DNA of 39,293 nucleotides from Acidobacteriaceae bacterium (GTDB taxonomy: Bacteria; Acidobacteriota; Terriglobia; Terriglobales; Acidobacteriaceae): NCBI GenBank assembly GCA_027365415.1, contig DAHXNK010000012.1:1-39293 (forward strand). The letters are read 5' to 3'. The translations under genes were made by a program, and so were the position numbers. The notes below the pieces were generated by a model. The model ran no database searches. It saw only the letters and a program-made list of their open reading frames with translations, and was not told where the DNA came from. Positions 20,834 through 28,958 of the stretch are shown here, one piece after another; position 1 is the first letter of the stretch, and each line of letters opens with the position of its first letter.

Positions 20834-21550
20834 CTAGGGCTGAGATTGCAGGCTGGATTCGAGCGCGCGCAGCGCGGACTCCTGTTCCTGATTCTGGCGT
20901 TTACGCTCTAATTGATACCGCAGCGCTACCAGCAGGCATCCCCAGGCAAACCAACCGGCCAGATTCCACCAGACGGCGGGCCACATGCTGGGGTCGAGTC
21001 CCGACCCAGGGCCGCCGCCGATCACTGGCGAAGGATGCTGCGTGCGCCACCAGCGCGTGGACATGTAGACGATGGGCACATCGAGAAATCCAAAGACCGA
21101 GAGCACGGCAGCCAGCGCGCGTGCCTGCGTGCCGACGGAAAATCTCCGCAGCAGCAGGTAGCTGACATAGATCAACCACAGCATTAGCGTGCTGGTCAGT
21201 CGCTCATCCCATGTCCACCAGATGCCCCAGACGGGCCGCGCCCACAGCGGGCCGCTGATGAGGACTACGGTGCAAAAGACCACGCCCATCTCCGCCGTGG
21301 CCAGCGCCAGCGCATCGGCGGCCAGCGCCTGAAAAGGCTGCCTGCGGCGATAGGCAAGGTATGCGACCGAGGCGCAGAAGCTGAGGAAGAACATCAGAAA
21401 CGCCATCCACGCCGAAGTGACGTGATAGTAGAAGATGCGCTGAATGTTGCCCATTGTGGCCTCTGTCGGAGCCACAAAGATGGCTTGATAGAAACCCTCG
21501 GCAAGGAGCAGCAGCGTGACCGGAACGACAATCCAGAGAACTCGCTTCAT
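20834..21550 (-). CDS. ccmC: Cytochrome c biogenesis heme-handling protein CcmC
   Basis: A 238-residue protein with six predicted membrane helices and the tryptophan-rich heme-handling motif WGIWWTWDERLTS. Two conserved histidines that ligate heme in this family can be placed, in FYYHVTSAW and TRWWRTQHP. CcmC presents heme to CcmE at the periplasmic face of the inner membrane. The frame is open far upstream, into the response-regulator gene, but homologous sequence begins at MKRVLWIVVPVTLLLL (ATG at 21550). The other ccm genes (A, B, E, F, H) are not in this window, so the pathway is split in this genome. Confidence 0.93.
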   Translation of the reverse strand: MKRVLWIVVPVTLLLLAEGFYQAIFVAPTEATMGNIQRIFYYHVTSAWMAFLMFFLSFCASVAYLAYRRRQPFQALAADALALATAEMGVVFCTVVLISGPLWARPVWGIWWTWDERLTSTLMLWLIYVSYLLLRRFSVGTQARALAAVLSVFGFLDVPIVYMSTRWWRTQHPSPVIGGGPGSGLDPSMWPAVWWNLAGWFAWGCLLVALRYQLERKRQNQEQESALRALESSLQSQP

Positions 21551-21591
21551 AGGCTTTACGAACCATGTACAGTCTACGCCAGCCCGTGTTT

Positions 21592-21612
21592 TGACAATAG
21601 TGATATTTGTCA
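21592..21612. promoter_or_regulatory. Inverted repeat upstream of ccmC
   Basis: TGACAA (21592-21597) and TTGTCA (21607-21612) form a 6-bp inverted repeat with a 9-base spacer, about 45-60 bp upstream of the ccmC start. This is a plausible operator or promoter-proximal site. On the minus strand the TTGTCA that is read from 21597 down to 21592 could also act as a -35 element. The site does not match the FNR consensus. Confidence 0.35.
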
Positions 21613-21659
21613 CATGGTTGTTTGGTACGCCGCAACCTGTTACGGAGGAAGGATATTTC

Positions 21660-22604
21660 TTATGGCAGGGGCCGGAGATGCTTTTGCTGATGGGTTGGTT
21701 TGGCCAACTTGCAGCAGTTGCGGCCCGCGTCCTTGGCTTCGTAGAGTGCCGCGTCCACTTCCCGCAGAATCTCTTCCACAGGCAGCGCGCCCCAATCCCG
21801 ACTGACCAGAATTCCAAAGCTGATGCAGACTGGAACCAGACCGTTACTGACCGTCACGGGCGTTTGGGCGATAGCAAGTCGAATCTCTTCGGCGCGCATC
21901 ATGGCTCCATCGGTATCGCAGTTATTCAGAACGATCAGAAACTCTTCTCCGCCATAGCGTCCCACAAAATCGTAGGAACGTACCGAGGCCAAAAGACGCC
22001 GCGCCACTTCGCGCAGAACTTCGTCTCCTGCAACATGTCCATGCGTGTCGTTAATTTCCTTGAAGTGATCCAAATCGCCAAGCAAGATCGTGGTGCAGCC
22101 TTTTTCGCGAATGGAGCGCGAGAGTTCGCGCGACAGCAGCTCCAGGATGATGCCCCGATTGAACAGGGAAGTTAGCGAATCATGCGTGGCCTGATAGCGC
22201 ATATTTTCCCGCGCCTCAACCAGACTGTCTTCCAATTGCAGAATACGCAGCCCTGTCCGCAATCTCGCCTTCAATTCATCGGGATGGAAGGGCTTCACCA
22301 AGTAGTCGTCCGCCCCGGATTCCAGCCCTGCAACCACATCCTGCTTTGAGTTTCTGGAGGTGAGCAATGTGATGTGAACATACGGCTGGCTGCGTTTACT
22401 GCGCACCTCGCGGCAGACACTGGGGCCGTCCAGTTGCGGCATCATCCAATCCAGCAGCGCCAGGCGGGGGCCATCGGGGCGACAGAGTATTTCCGCAGCC
22501 TGAACGCCATTGTCTACCGCCGTCACTTCATATCCTGCTCTCTCCAGTGTGGCTTTGAGCAGGTGTAGCGACATAAATTCGTCATCCGCGATTAGAATTT
22601 TCAT
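21660..22604 (-). CDS. Response regulator with diguanylate cyclase output (REC-GGDEF)
   Basis: A 314-residue protein: a receiver domain at residues 1-120 (acidic pair IADDE; phosphoacceptor Asp in LALLDWMMPQ near 54; conserved Lys in YLVKPF), a short linker, then a GGDEF domain at about 135-300. The active-site loop is GGEEF, which is catalytically competent. The sequence RSYD lies five residues before it, matching the RxxD inhibitory site, so feedback by c-di-GMP is expected. It should make c-di-GMP from two GTP when phosphorylated. Its ATG overlaps the stop of the Hpt gene as ATGA (22601-22604), which points to the Hpt protein as its phosphodonor. The GGDEF core includes GDLDHFKEINDTHGHVAGDEVL. 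Confidence 0.96.
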   Translation of the reverse strand: MKILIADDEFMSLHLLKATLERAGYEVTAVDNGVQAAEILCRPDGPRLALLDWMMPQLDGPSVCREVRSKRSQPYVHITLLTSRNSKQDVVAGLESGADDYLVKPFHPDELKARLRTGLRILQLEDSLVEARENMRYQATHDSLTSLFNRGIILELLSRELSRSIREKGCTTILLGDLDHFKEINDTHGHVAGDEVLREVARRLLASVRSYDFVGRYGGEEFLIVLNNCDTDGAMMRAEEIRLAIAQTPVTVSNGLVPVCISFGILVSRDWGALPVEEILREVDAALYEAKDAGRNCCKLAKPTHQQKHLRPLP

Positions 22605-22975
22605 GCTTGCACGTCCGGCAGGCCGCGATCCAGTTCTGCAAAGAGGCTGATGGCCTCCTGATCCAACGTTATGAGCGCAGCCTTGAGTTCTGCGGCATCC
22701 TGTTCTCTTCCCGCATGCTCGATGCGCGCTGCCATTTTGGCTGCCCGCGGCATGGCAAGATTTGCAAAGATGCCTTTGAGCGCATGTCCTGTGGCGTGAA
22801 CCTGCCTCATATTCTCAGTGTCCACGGCGGCCTGCAACACCTGTCGTTGACGTGGAAATTCCTCTCGAAACATTGCAATTAAATCCAGTAGCAATTCTCT
22901 GTCATTCTCCACCCGCGCCAGCAGATCAGAAAAATTGATGGCTGGCTCCTGCGGATGTATCTCTGGCCGTGTCAT
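22601..22975 (-). CDS. Stand-alone histidine phosphotransfer (Hpt) protein
   Basis: A 124-residue helical protein with the Hpt signature ATGHALKGIFANLAMPRAAK; the histidine of HALKG (near residue 64) is the phosphoryl carrier. It lies between a hybrid kinase gene (14 bp upstream) and a REC-GGDEF gene (4-bp overlap downstream), so the three proteins form a His-Asp-His-Asp chain. Hpt proteins carry phosphate from a kinase's own receiver domain to a separate response regulator. No other domains are present. Confidence 0.94.
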   Translation of the reverse strand: MTRPEIHPQEPAINFSDLLARVENDRELLLDLIAMFREEFPRQRQVLQAAVDTENMRQVHATGHALKGIFANLAMPRAAKMAARIEHAGREQDAAELKAALITLDQEAISLFAELDRGLPDVQA

Positions 22976-22989
22976 GCTCGCTCCTTCCT

Positions 22990-24879
22990 TTATCCTGCCG
23001 TCGGGAATGTATGTTGCTGATCCCGAAGTGGCATGGCTTGCTGCAACGCCAAATCCAGTTCCTCATGCCGAATGGGTTTGGCAATATATCCATCCATGCC
23101 CGCCGTCATGCACCGCTCCCGATCGCCCTTCATGGCATGGGCAGTTAGAGCCACCACCTGTTGATGCTGCATCGTTCCTTCTTCCTGTTTGCGGATCATG
23201 AGGGTTGCCTCGATTCCGTCCATTACGGGCATCTGCACGTCCATCAGAACAAGGTCGAAACTGGCTCTGGCCAGCGCGTCAAGGGCCTCCTGCCCATTGG
23301 GAGCCACCACCACGACATGTCCTCTCTTCTCCAGCAATCGCACCACCAGTTTCTGATTGACGGGATTGTCTTCCGCAAGCAGCACGCGCAACATTGCAGC
23401 TTCCCTAGTTTCCGGTGCCGTTTCCCTATTCTCCAGCACGGCAGGCTGTAGCGTCTTTGCCTTGTCCTGTTTTTGCGCGCCCAGCGCGTCGGTGATTGCA
23501 TCCGCGCAACACATCTGAACCGTAAAGTGAAAAATGCTTCCCTTGCCCCATGCGCTCTCCACCCAGACCGTTCCCCCCATCATCTGCACCAGGCGCGCGG
23601 TAATCGTCAGTCCCAGCCCCGTTCCCCCATATTGTCGCGTGGTGGACGTGTCGGCCTGCGTAAAGGGGTCAAAGACCATCTGTATCTTTTCCGCAGAAAT
23701 CCCAATCCCTGTATCCGAAACGCTAAAGTGCAACCGCAGCCCATCTGCAGACTCCGCCTCTACCTCCACTCGCAGCGCGATTTCTCCTTCGTTGGTGAAC
23801 TTGATGGCGTTGCCCACCAGATTGAAGAGAACCTGGCGCAGGCGTCCGGGATCTCCGCGCACGCTCTTCGGCACATCGGGCATCACGTCGCACAATAGTT
23901 CCAGGCCTTTTTCTTCGGCCCGCAGTGCAAGTGTTTTTAAGGTCGTCTCCACGCACTCGCGCAGATCAAAATCAACGGCTTCCAAGTCAATCTTGCCCGC
24001 TTCGATCTTGGAAAAGTCGAGAATGTCGTTGACCACATGCAGCAGAGTATCCGCAGAAAATTTCACCGTTTCCAGATATTCGCGCTGTTCCGGCATCAGC
24101 GCCGTGTCCAGCGCCAGTTCCGTCATTCCAATCACGCCGTTCAAGGGAGTGCGAATTTCGTGGCTCATATTAGCCAGAAACTCGCTTTTGGCGCGGTTGG
24201 CCGCCTCGGCGATGTGGCGCGCTGCTTCCGTTTCCCTCTCCGCCAGCTTCTGCGCGGTAATGTCGCGTCCAATCCCAACGAGGCCCAGCACCGTTCCGCC
24301 TTTTTTGCGCAGGGGAATCTGGGTCGTCAGAATCCACCGTTCCCGGCCTTCCGTATCGAAGATTTGCTCGGCTTGACTCATCCGCGGCTGCCCGGATCGT
24401 ATGACGTTTTGCTCGTCCTGGAAAAAATACTCGGCAACGTTCTTGGGATAGAAGTCAAAATCGCTGCGCCCCAAAAGATCCGATGGCGATGGCACGCCCA
24501 TGAATTGCGCTATGCTCCGATTGGCCAGCAGAAAGCGGCTCTCCTGATCCTTGACATATATGTGATCGGGCAAAGTCTCGGTCAAGGTGTCTATCACGAC
24601 GCGCAACAGGTTAACGTCATCCTTCCCCGTCATTTCTCCATTGCGCAGAATCCGGGACAGGATGGGACATTGTCCCTTTGGGACATAGGACGACCCTATG
24701 GAAATGAGGATGAGAAGAGCAACCATGTCCAGATGAACCTGCCATCCCAAAAGGTGCGGAAACACAAAGTGACGCAGGAACTCGAAGCCCGCGATCTCGG
24801 CTACTACAAGTATTGCGAGACACGGCGATATCCTTCGCGCAACCGCGCCCACAGGGGTATTGTCTCCCTTAGCACCCAT
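22990..24879 (-). CDS. Membrane-bound hybrid histidine kinase (2 TM, PAS, HisKA, HATPase, REC)
   Basis: A 629-residue sensor kinase. Two membrane helices lie at about 17-41 and 48-67 with almost no periplasmic loop. A PAS domain follows (about 95-215; [19 protein letters not shown]), then HisKA with the phosphoacceptor in [15 protein letters not shown] near 240. The ATPase domain has the N box [14 protein letters not shown], the G1 box SDTGIGIS and the G2 box [10 protein letters not shown] receiver domain (about 505-620) has its Asp in [13 protein letters not shown] near 548. The ATG at 24879 is preferred over an upstream TTG (24912) because GGGGAG precedes it by seven bases. The signal is unknown; the PAS domain and short loops suggest a cytoplasmic or membrane cue. 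It is first in the operon with Hpt and REC-GGDEF genes. Confidence 0.95.
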   Translation of the reverse strand: MGAKGDNTPVGAVARRISPCLAILVVAEIAGFEFLRHFVFPHLLGWQVHLDMVALLILISIGSSYVPKGQCPILSRILRNGEMTGKDDVNLLRVVIDTLTETLPDHIYVKDQESRFLLANRSIAQFMGVPSPSDLLGRSDFDFYPKNVAEYFFQDEQNVIRSGQPRMSQAEQIFDTEGRERWILTTQIPLRKKGGTVLGLVGIGRDITAQKLAERETEAARHIAEAANRAKSEFLANMSHEIRTPLNGVIGMTELALDTALMPEQREYLETVKFSADTLLHVVNDILDFSKIEAGKIDLEAVDFDLRECVETTLKTLALRAEEKGLELLCDVMPDVPKSVRGDPGRLRQVLFNLVGNAIKFTNEGEIALRVEVEAESADGLRLHFSVSDTGIGISAEKIQMVFDPFTQADTSTTRQYGGTGLGLTITARLVQMMGGTVWVESAWGKGSIFHFTVQMCCADAITDALGAQKQDKAKTLQPAVLENRETAPETREAAMLRVLLAEDNPVNQKLVVRLLEKRGHVVVVAPNGQEALDALARASFDLVLMDVQMPVMDGIEATLMIRKQEEGTMQHQQVVALTAHAMKGDRERCMTAGMDGYIAKPIRHEELDLALQQAMPLRDQQHTFPTAG

Positions 24880-25048
24880 GCCACGACTCCCCGGAACATT
24901 GAGATTCGGCAAGAGAAACGTTGCGCGGATTCAGCCTGCTTTGTATCATGCCCGCCCCCCTAGAGTGTTTCTCCGGCTGCACAAATCGTTGCAGAAGGGC
25001 ATCCTTCTGAACAAAAGTCGCCGCAGCGACCAGAGTGCCGTAGTATTT

Positions 25049-26869
25049 TTATCTCGGCCCGTCCGTGTTATCGGCATGTTCCCGGCCATGCGCGAGGGCA
25101 TCAATCGCCACAGGCTGCTGCTGGTCGCCGAAGTGGGAATCCCGCGTGGAATCTAGCGTGGCAAGGAACTCCACCACGGGCTGCGGCTGGCCAAAGTAAT
25201 ACCCCTGAAAGCGCGTGCAGCCCCGATCCACAAGGAATGCAAGCTGCGCCTGGGATTCCACACCCTCAGCCACCACGCCCAATCCAAATTGGCGCGTAAT
25301 GACCAAAATGGCATCAATGAGCACGGCGCAACTGGGATCGTTCGGCGCGGACTGGATGAAACTCTGGTCGATTTTGATCTCATCCAGAGGCAGCTTCTGT
25401 AGATAGAACAGGCAGGAATATCCCGTGCCAAAATCGTCGATGGAAATGCGAACTCCCATCTCTCGCAGTTCCTTCAATACGGTAACGACATGCTCCGTGT
25501 TGGAGAGAAACTGGCCTTCTGTCACCTCCAGCGTCAGCCGGAACGCGGGTGCCTCGGTCTCCTGCAGCAAGGCCCGAAGCATTGCGACAAATCCAGGCTG
25601 GCGCAGTTGACGCGGGCTTACATTGACGGAGAGCGAATACTCCATGCCAAGATGCGCGGTCTGGGCAAGCAGAATGCAGCTCTGCCGCAGAACCCATTCT
25701 CCCAACGCGAGGATCGCGCCACTTTCCTCTGCCAGCGGGATAAATATCTCTGGGGCAACCCGGCCAAGCTCAGGATGCTCCCAGCGCAACAGCACCTCTG
25801 CTCCTTTGACCTGCCCATGCGCATCGTTCTTGGCCTGTAAATACAGAGAAAACTCTTGCCGCTCCAGAGCGCCCCGCAAGGGATGATCGAAGGCTCTCCG
25901 CTTTCGCAACTCCAAGGCCATTGTTGCCTCAAACACGCAGGTGCCGTCGCAGCCCATCTCCTTGCTGCGCGACAGCGCAATATCGGCCTGACGCAACACC
26001 TCCTGCGCGTTGGCCTGATCCGGCGCGGGGAACAACGCAATTCCCAGGCTAGCCGAGATCGAAGCAGGGCCACCGGAGAGCATTACCGTCCTGGACACCA
26101 GCAAGCGCGCCTTTTGGGCCACGCGCTCGACGGCGCGGAGAGCAACTTCCCGATTGGAGCCGATGTTTTCCAGCAGGATGACAAACTCATCTCCGCCATA
26201 GCGACCCACCGTATCCCTGCGCCGGAGTCCCGATGCCAGACGCTGGCCGACCGTGCGTAACAAATCATCGCCTGCCGCGTGCCCGTGGATGTCATTGATC
26301 GGCTTGAAGTGGTCGAGATCGAGAACGATGGCTGCGCCCCATTGACGACTGCCCTGGGCATCCGTAAATGCCTGCTGGAGACGATCCAGCAGCAATCGGC
26401 GATTGGGCAAACCTGTCAGGGGATCGTAGAAGGCCAGCCGTTCCGCCTCCTCGCGTGCCCGCTCCGCAGCAACCTGGCTGTCCAAAACCTGCTCGGAAAG
26501 CTGGATATGATCGCGCCGCATACGAAATACGCGTTCGCCAAGTATCCCGGCTCCGCACAGCAGGATTCCCGCAAAGCCCGCCACGAGCCAATGCGCCTGA
26601 GCATGGGACATCCCCAATATCGGGTGGGATTGAATTCTGTAGACGACACCAACGAAGATGGCACCCGTCAGGACGCTGCACAGCATCCACCAGAACGACG
26701 GGAAAATCTTCGACATGCGCTTTGATGCCATGTTCCACCCCAACCTGTCTACTGAAGACGATATTTCAGAATTGGAACACTTTTTCGTCTTTTTTTGAGA
26801 ATTTGTGTCAGGATTCCGCTTTGGGACGACTTCGACGAACCGGGATTCTGTTCGTTCCTCCAAAGACAT
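25049..26869 (-). CDS. Membrane GGDEF-EAL protein (c-di-GMP turnover)
   Basis: A 606-residue protein. A polar N-terminus of about 50 residues is followed by two membrane helices (about 57-77 and 90-110), a short coiled segment, a GGDEF domain and an EAL domain. The GGDEF loop is intact, with RRRD five residues upstream (inhibitory site). The EAL motif reads EVL, keeping the glutamate. The other phosphodiesterase residues are visible: NVSPRQL, LEVTEG, DDFGTGYS, IKIDQSF, AEGVES and FQGYYFGQP. Both activities are therefore possible. The ATG at 26869 follows AGGAA and lies three bp after the fucose synthase stop. A second ATG at 26731, just before the first helix, is an alternative that would remove the odd polar N-terminus. 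Confidence 0.93.
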   Translation of the reverse strand: MSLEERTESRFVEVVPKRNPDTNSQKKTKKCSNSEISSSVDRLGWNMASKRMSKIFPSFWWMLCSVLTGAIFVGVVYRIQSHPILGMSHAQAHWLVAGFAGILLCGAGILGERVFRMRRDHIQLSEQVLDSQVAAERAREEAERLAFYDPLTGLPNRRLLLDRLQQAFTDAQGSRQWGAAIVLDLDHFKPINDIHGHAAGDDLLRTVGQRLASGLRRRDTVGRYGGDEFVILLENIGSNREVALRAVERVAQKARLLVSRTVMLSGGPASISASLGIALFPAPDQANAQEVLRQADIALSRSKEMGCDGTCVFEATMALELRKRRAFDHPLRGALERQEFSLYLQAKNDAHGQVKGAEVLLRWEHPELGRVAPEIFIPLAEESGAILALGEWVLRQSCILLAQTAHLGMEYSLSVNVSPRQLRQPGFVAMLRALLQETEAPAFRLTLEVTEGQFLSNTEHVVTVLKELREMGVRISIDDFGTGYSCLFYLQKLPLDEIKIDQSFIQSAPNDPSCAVLIDAILVITRQFGLGVVAEGVESQAQLAFLVDRGCTRFQGYYFGQPQPVVEFLATLDSTRDSHFGDQQQPVAIDALAHGREHADNTDGPR

Positions 26870-26872
26870 TCG

Positions 26873-27844
26873 TCATTCCTGGGTCGAAACCCAACGATCT
26901 TTTACTTGGTTGTACGTACGCAGTATTCCCTCTTCCAAGCGGGTGCGCGCGCGCCAGCCCAGAGCGCGCATGCGGCTCACATCCAGCAGCTTGCGGGGCG
27001 TGCCATCAGGCCGAGAGGAATCAAAGCGCAAAGTGCCCTCGTAGCCAAGCACGCGGCAGACCATCTCCGCCAACTCGCGGATCGTAACGTCTTCTCCGGT
27101 GCCAATGTTCACAATCGGTGGATGATCTTCACGCAGCAGCGTCTCAAAGTCCGCGTCGGCAAGCTGCATCAGATGAACGCAGGCCGCAGCGAGATCGTCG
27201 CTGTAGAGGAACTCGCGGCGCGGTGTTCCCGTGCCCCAAACCACGATCTCGCTTGCGCCAGATCGCTTCGCCTGCGCCACTTTGCGCATCAGCGCAGGCA
27301 GAACGTGGGATGTCTCCAGATCGAAGTTGTCCTCTGGCCCATACAAATTCGTCGGCATCGCCGCCAGAAATTTCGTGCCCTGCTGGCGATTGTAGGCCCA
27401 GCACTGCTCAATGCCCGCAATCTTCGCCACGGCATACGGGCGATTGGTTGGCTCCAGCGGCCCAGACATCAGAAACTCCTCGCGAATCGGCTGCGGACAG
27501 AGCTTGGGATAAATGCAACTGGAGCCAAGAAACAACAGCCGCTTTACGCCGAACTTGGCGCAGGTATCAATAACGTTGGATTGAATGCGCAGATTCTCGC
27601 GAATAAAATCCGCGGGATAGGCGTTGTTGGCCTGGATGCCGCCGACCTTCGCCGCCGCGAGAAGGACGTATTCGGGTTTTTCCTTTGAAAAAAAATCCTC
27701 CACCGCAGGGAGCATCGTCAGATCCAGATCCGCATGGGGACGCAGCAGCAGGTTGCCATAGCCGTCTGCCATCAATTGGCGGGTAATGGCCGAACCCGCC
27801 AATCCACGATGGCCAGCAACAAAAATGCGGCTGGCGCGATTCAC
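26873..27844 (-). CDS. fcl: GDP-L-fucose synthase
   Basis: A 323-residue short-chain dehydrogenase of the Fcl/WcaG type, which epimerises and reduces GDP-4-keto-6-deoxymannose to GDP-L-fucose using NADPH. The cofactor motif GHRGLAGSA is at residues 11-19. LGSSCIYPK carries the catalytic Ser and Cys, RPYAVAKIAG the Tyr-x3-Lys pair, and SHVLPALMRK the histidine equivalent to E. coli His179. The start is a GTG that overlaps the thiO stop as GTGA (27841-27844), with AGGAA upstream. GDP-mannose dehydratase (gmd), which makes its substrate, is not in the window. The product normally feeds surface polysaccharide synthesis. Confidence 0.95.
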   Translation of the reverse strand: MNRASRIFVAGHRGLAGSAITRQLMADGYGNLLLRPHADLDLTMLPAVEDFFSKEKPEYVLLAAAKVGGIQANNAYPADFIRENLRIQSNVIDTCAKFGVKRLLFLGSSCIYPKLCPQPIREEFLMSGPLEPTNRPYAVAKIAGIEQCWAYNRQQGTKFLAAMPTNLYGPEDNFDLETSHVLPALMRKVAQAKRSGASEIVVWGTGTPRREFLYSDDLAAACVHLMQLADADFETLLREDHPPIVNIGTGEDVTIRELAEMVCRVLGYEGTLRFDSSRPDGTPRKLLDVSRMRALGWRARTRLEEGILRTYNQVKDRWVSTQE

Positions 27845-28956
27845 TGTTCCTGCCTTCTGGGATTCGTCGCCTGGTCGATGGTTTGCGCCGCCGATGGAGC
27901 GGCTGGCGCGAATCGCCCCGGAGCAAACGCATCCAGGGGAACATCCGGCGTTTCTCCCAGCATCGCCTGCGCCATCACCCGCGCAGTTACGGGAGCAAGC
28001 AGGATGCCATCGCGGTAATGTCCGGTGGCGTGCCAGCAGTTTTTAATTTCCGATGCGCCAAGGATGGGCAAACCATCGGGCGTGCCCGGACGCAATCCGG
28101 CCCAGCACTCCCGCTGCTGCGGCGTCTGCAACTCTGGAAGCAGGCGGGTGGCCAGCGCGATCAGCCCTTGAATGCCCGACTCCTGCACCGTCTCGTCAAA
28201 GCCAGCGTACTCCACGGTAGCGCCCACAGTCACGCGACCTTCGCCGCGTGGAATCAGATATACGCCCGGCGCGCGCACCACGCAGCGCAGCCGCTCTGGA
28301 GAACACGATAGATTGACCATCTGCCCCTTGACGGGCGCAATGGGCAAACCGCCCAAATGTAGCTCCCCGGCCCAGGCTCCGCAACAGTTCACGAACATGC
28401 CCGCCGCAATCTGCTCGCGCTGCGTTGTCACCTGCACCCCGTCCGGTGTGCTCGCAATCCCCAGCATCGGCGTTCCTTCGAGCAGTGTTCCCTTGGCTGC
28501 GAGAAAGGCCGCAGGCAGCGCGGCGCGAAGATCATTCGGATCAAGACTGCCCTCCTCAAAGAGGGCAAACCTCTGTCCACGAACCGCAAGCCCTGGCGCC
28601 AACGTTGCAATCTCCGCCGCCGTCGCGAATGCGCCAGTATACGGTTGCTCCGGCTCAATCTGCTGGAGCGCCTGCCGTGTGCGCAGGGGAACAGGGCAGC
28701 CGGATCGCGACTCGATATTTTCCAGATAGGCAGGGTAGAGGGTGCGGCTATGAACCGAGAGCGGAAACATCTCCGGCGGATTTTGCGGATCGTCCACCGC
28801 CAACATTCCACCTGCGGCCCACGACGCGGAACTCATCGCCTGATGTCGCTCCAGCACGACAACTGCAAGGCCGCGCCGCAGCAATTCCAATCCAAGCGAC
28901 AGTCCAATAATGCCACCGCCCGCGATGACGACATCCGCAACAAGGGGCCGACTCAT
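27841..28956 (-). CDS. thiO: Glycine oxidase ThiO-type FAD-dependent amino-acid oxidase
   Basis: A 371-residue DAO-family flavoprotein. The FAD-binding motif VVIAGGGIIGLSLGLELLRRG is at the N-terminus, SSASWAAGGML is the flavin contact that follows, PVKGQMVNL lies mid-protein, and GLRPGTPDGLPILG and HATGHYRDGILLAPVTA form the C-terminal FAD/substrate region characteristic of ThiO. ThiO oxidises glycine to the imine used for the thiazole of thiamine; related enzymes oxidise other small amines, so substrate choice is inferred. It starts two bp after the sucA stop and its own stop overlaps the fcl start. No other thiamine genes are visible nearby. Confidence 0.87.
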   Translation of the reverse strand: MSRPLVADVVIAGGGIIGLSLGLELLRRGLAVVVLERHQAMSSASWAAGGMLAVDDPQNPPEMFPLSVHSRTLYPAYLENIESRSGCPVPLRTRQALQQIEPEQPYTGAFATAAEIATLAPGLAVRGQRFALFEEGSLDPNDLRAALPAAFLAAKGTLLEGTPMLGIASTPDGVQVTTQREQIAAGMFVNCCGAWAGELHLGGLPIAPVKGQMVNLSCSPERLRCVVRAPGVYLIPRGEGRVTVGATVEYAGFDETVQESGIQGLIALATRLLPELQTPQQRECWAGLRPGTPDGLPILGASEIKNCWHATGHYRDGILLAPVTARVMAQAMLGETPDVPLDAFAPGRFAPAAPSAAQTIDQATNPRRQEQ

Positions 28957-28958
28957 AT

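Noticed and set aside
21551-21817. Upstream extension of CcmC by 89 residues
   Set aside because: The added sequence runs through the intergenic region and into the opposite frame of the response-regulator gene; CcmC family sequence begins at 21550.
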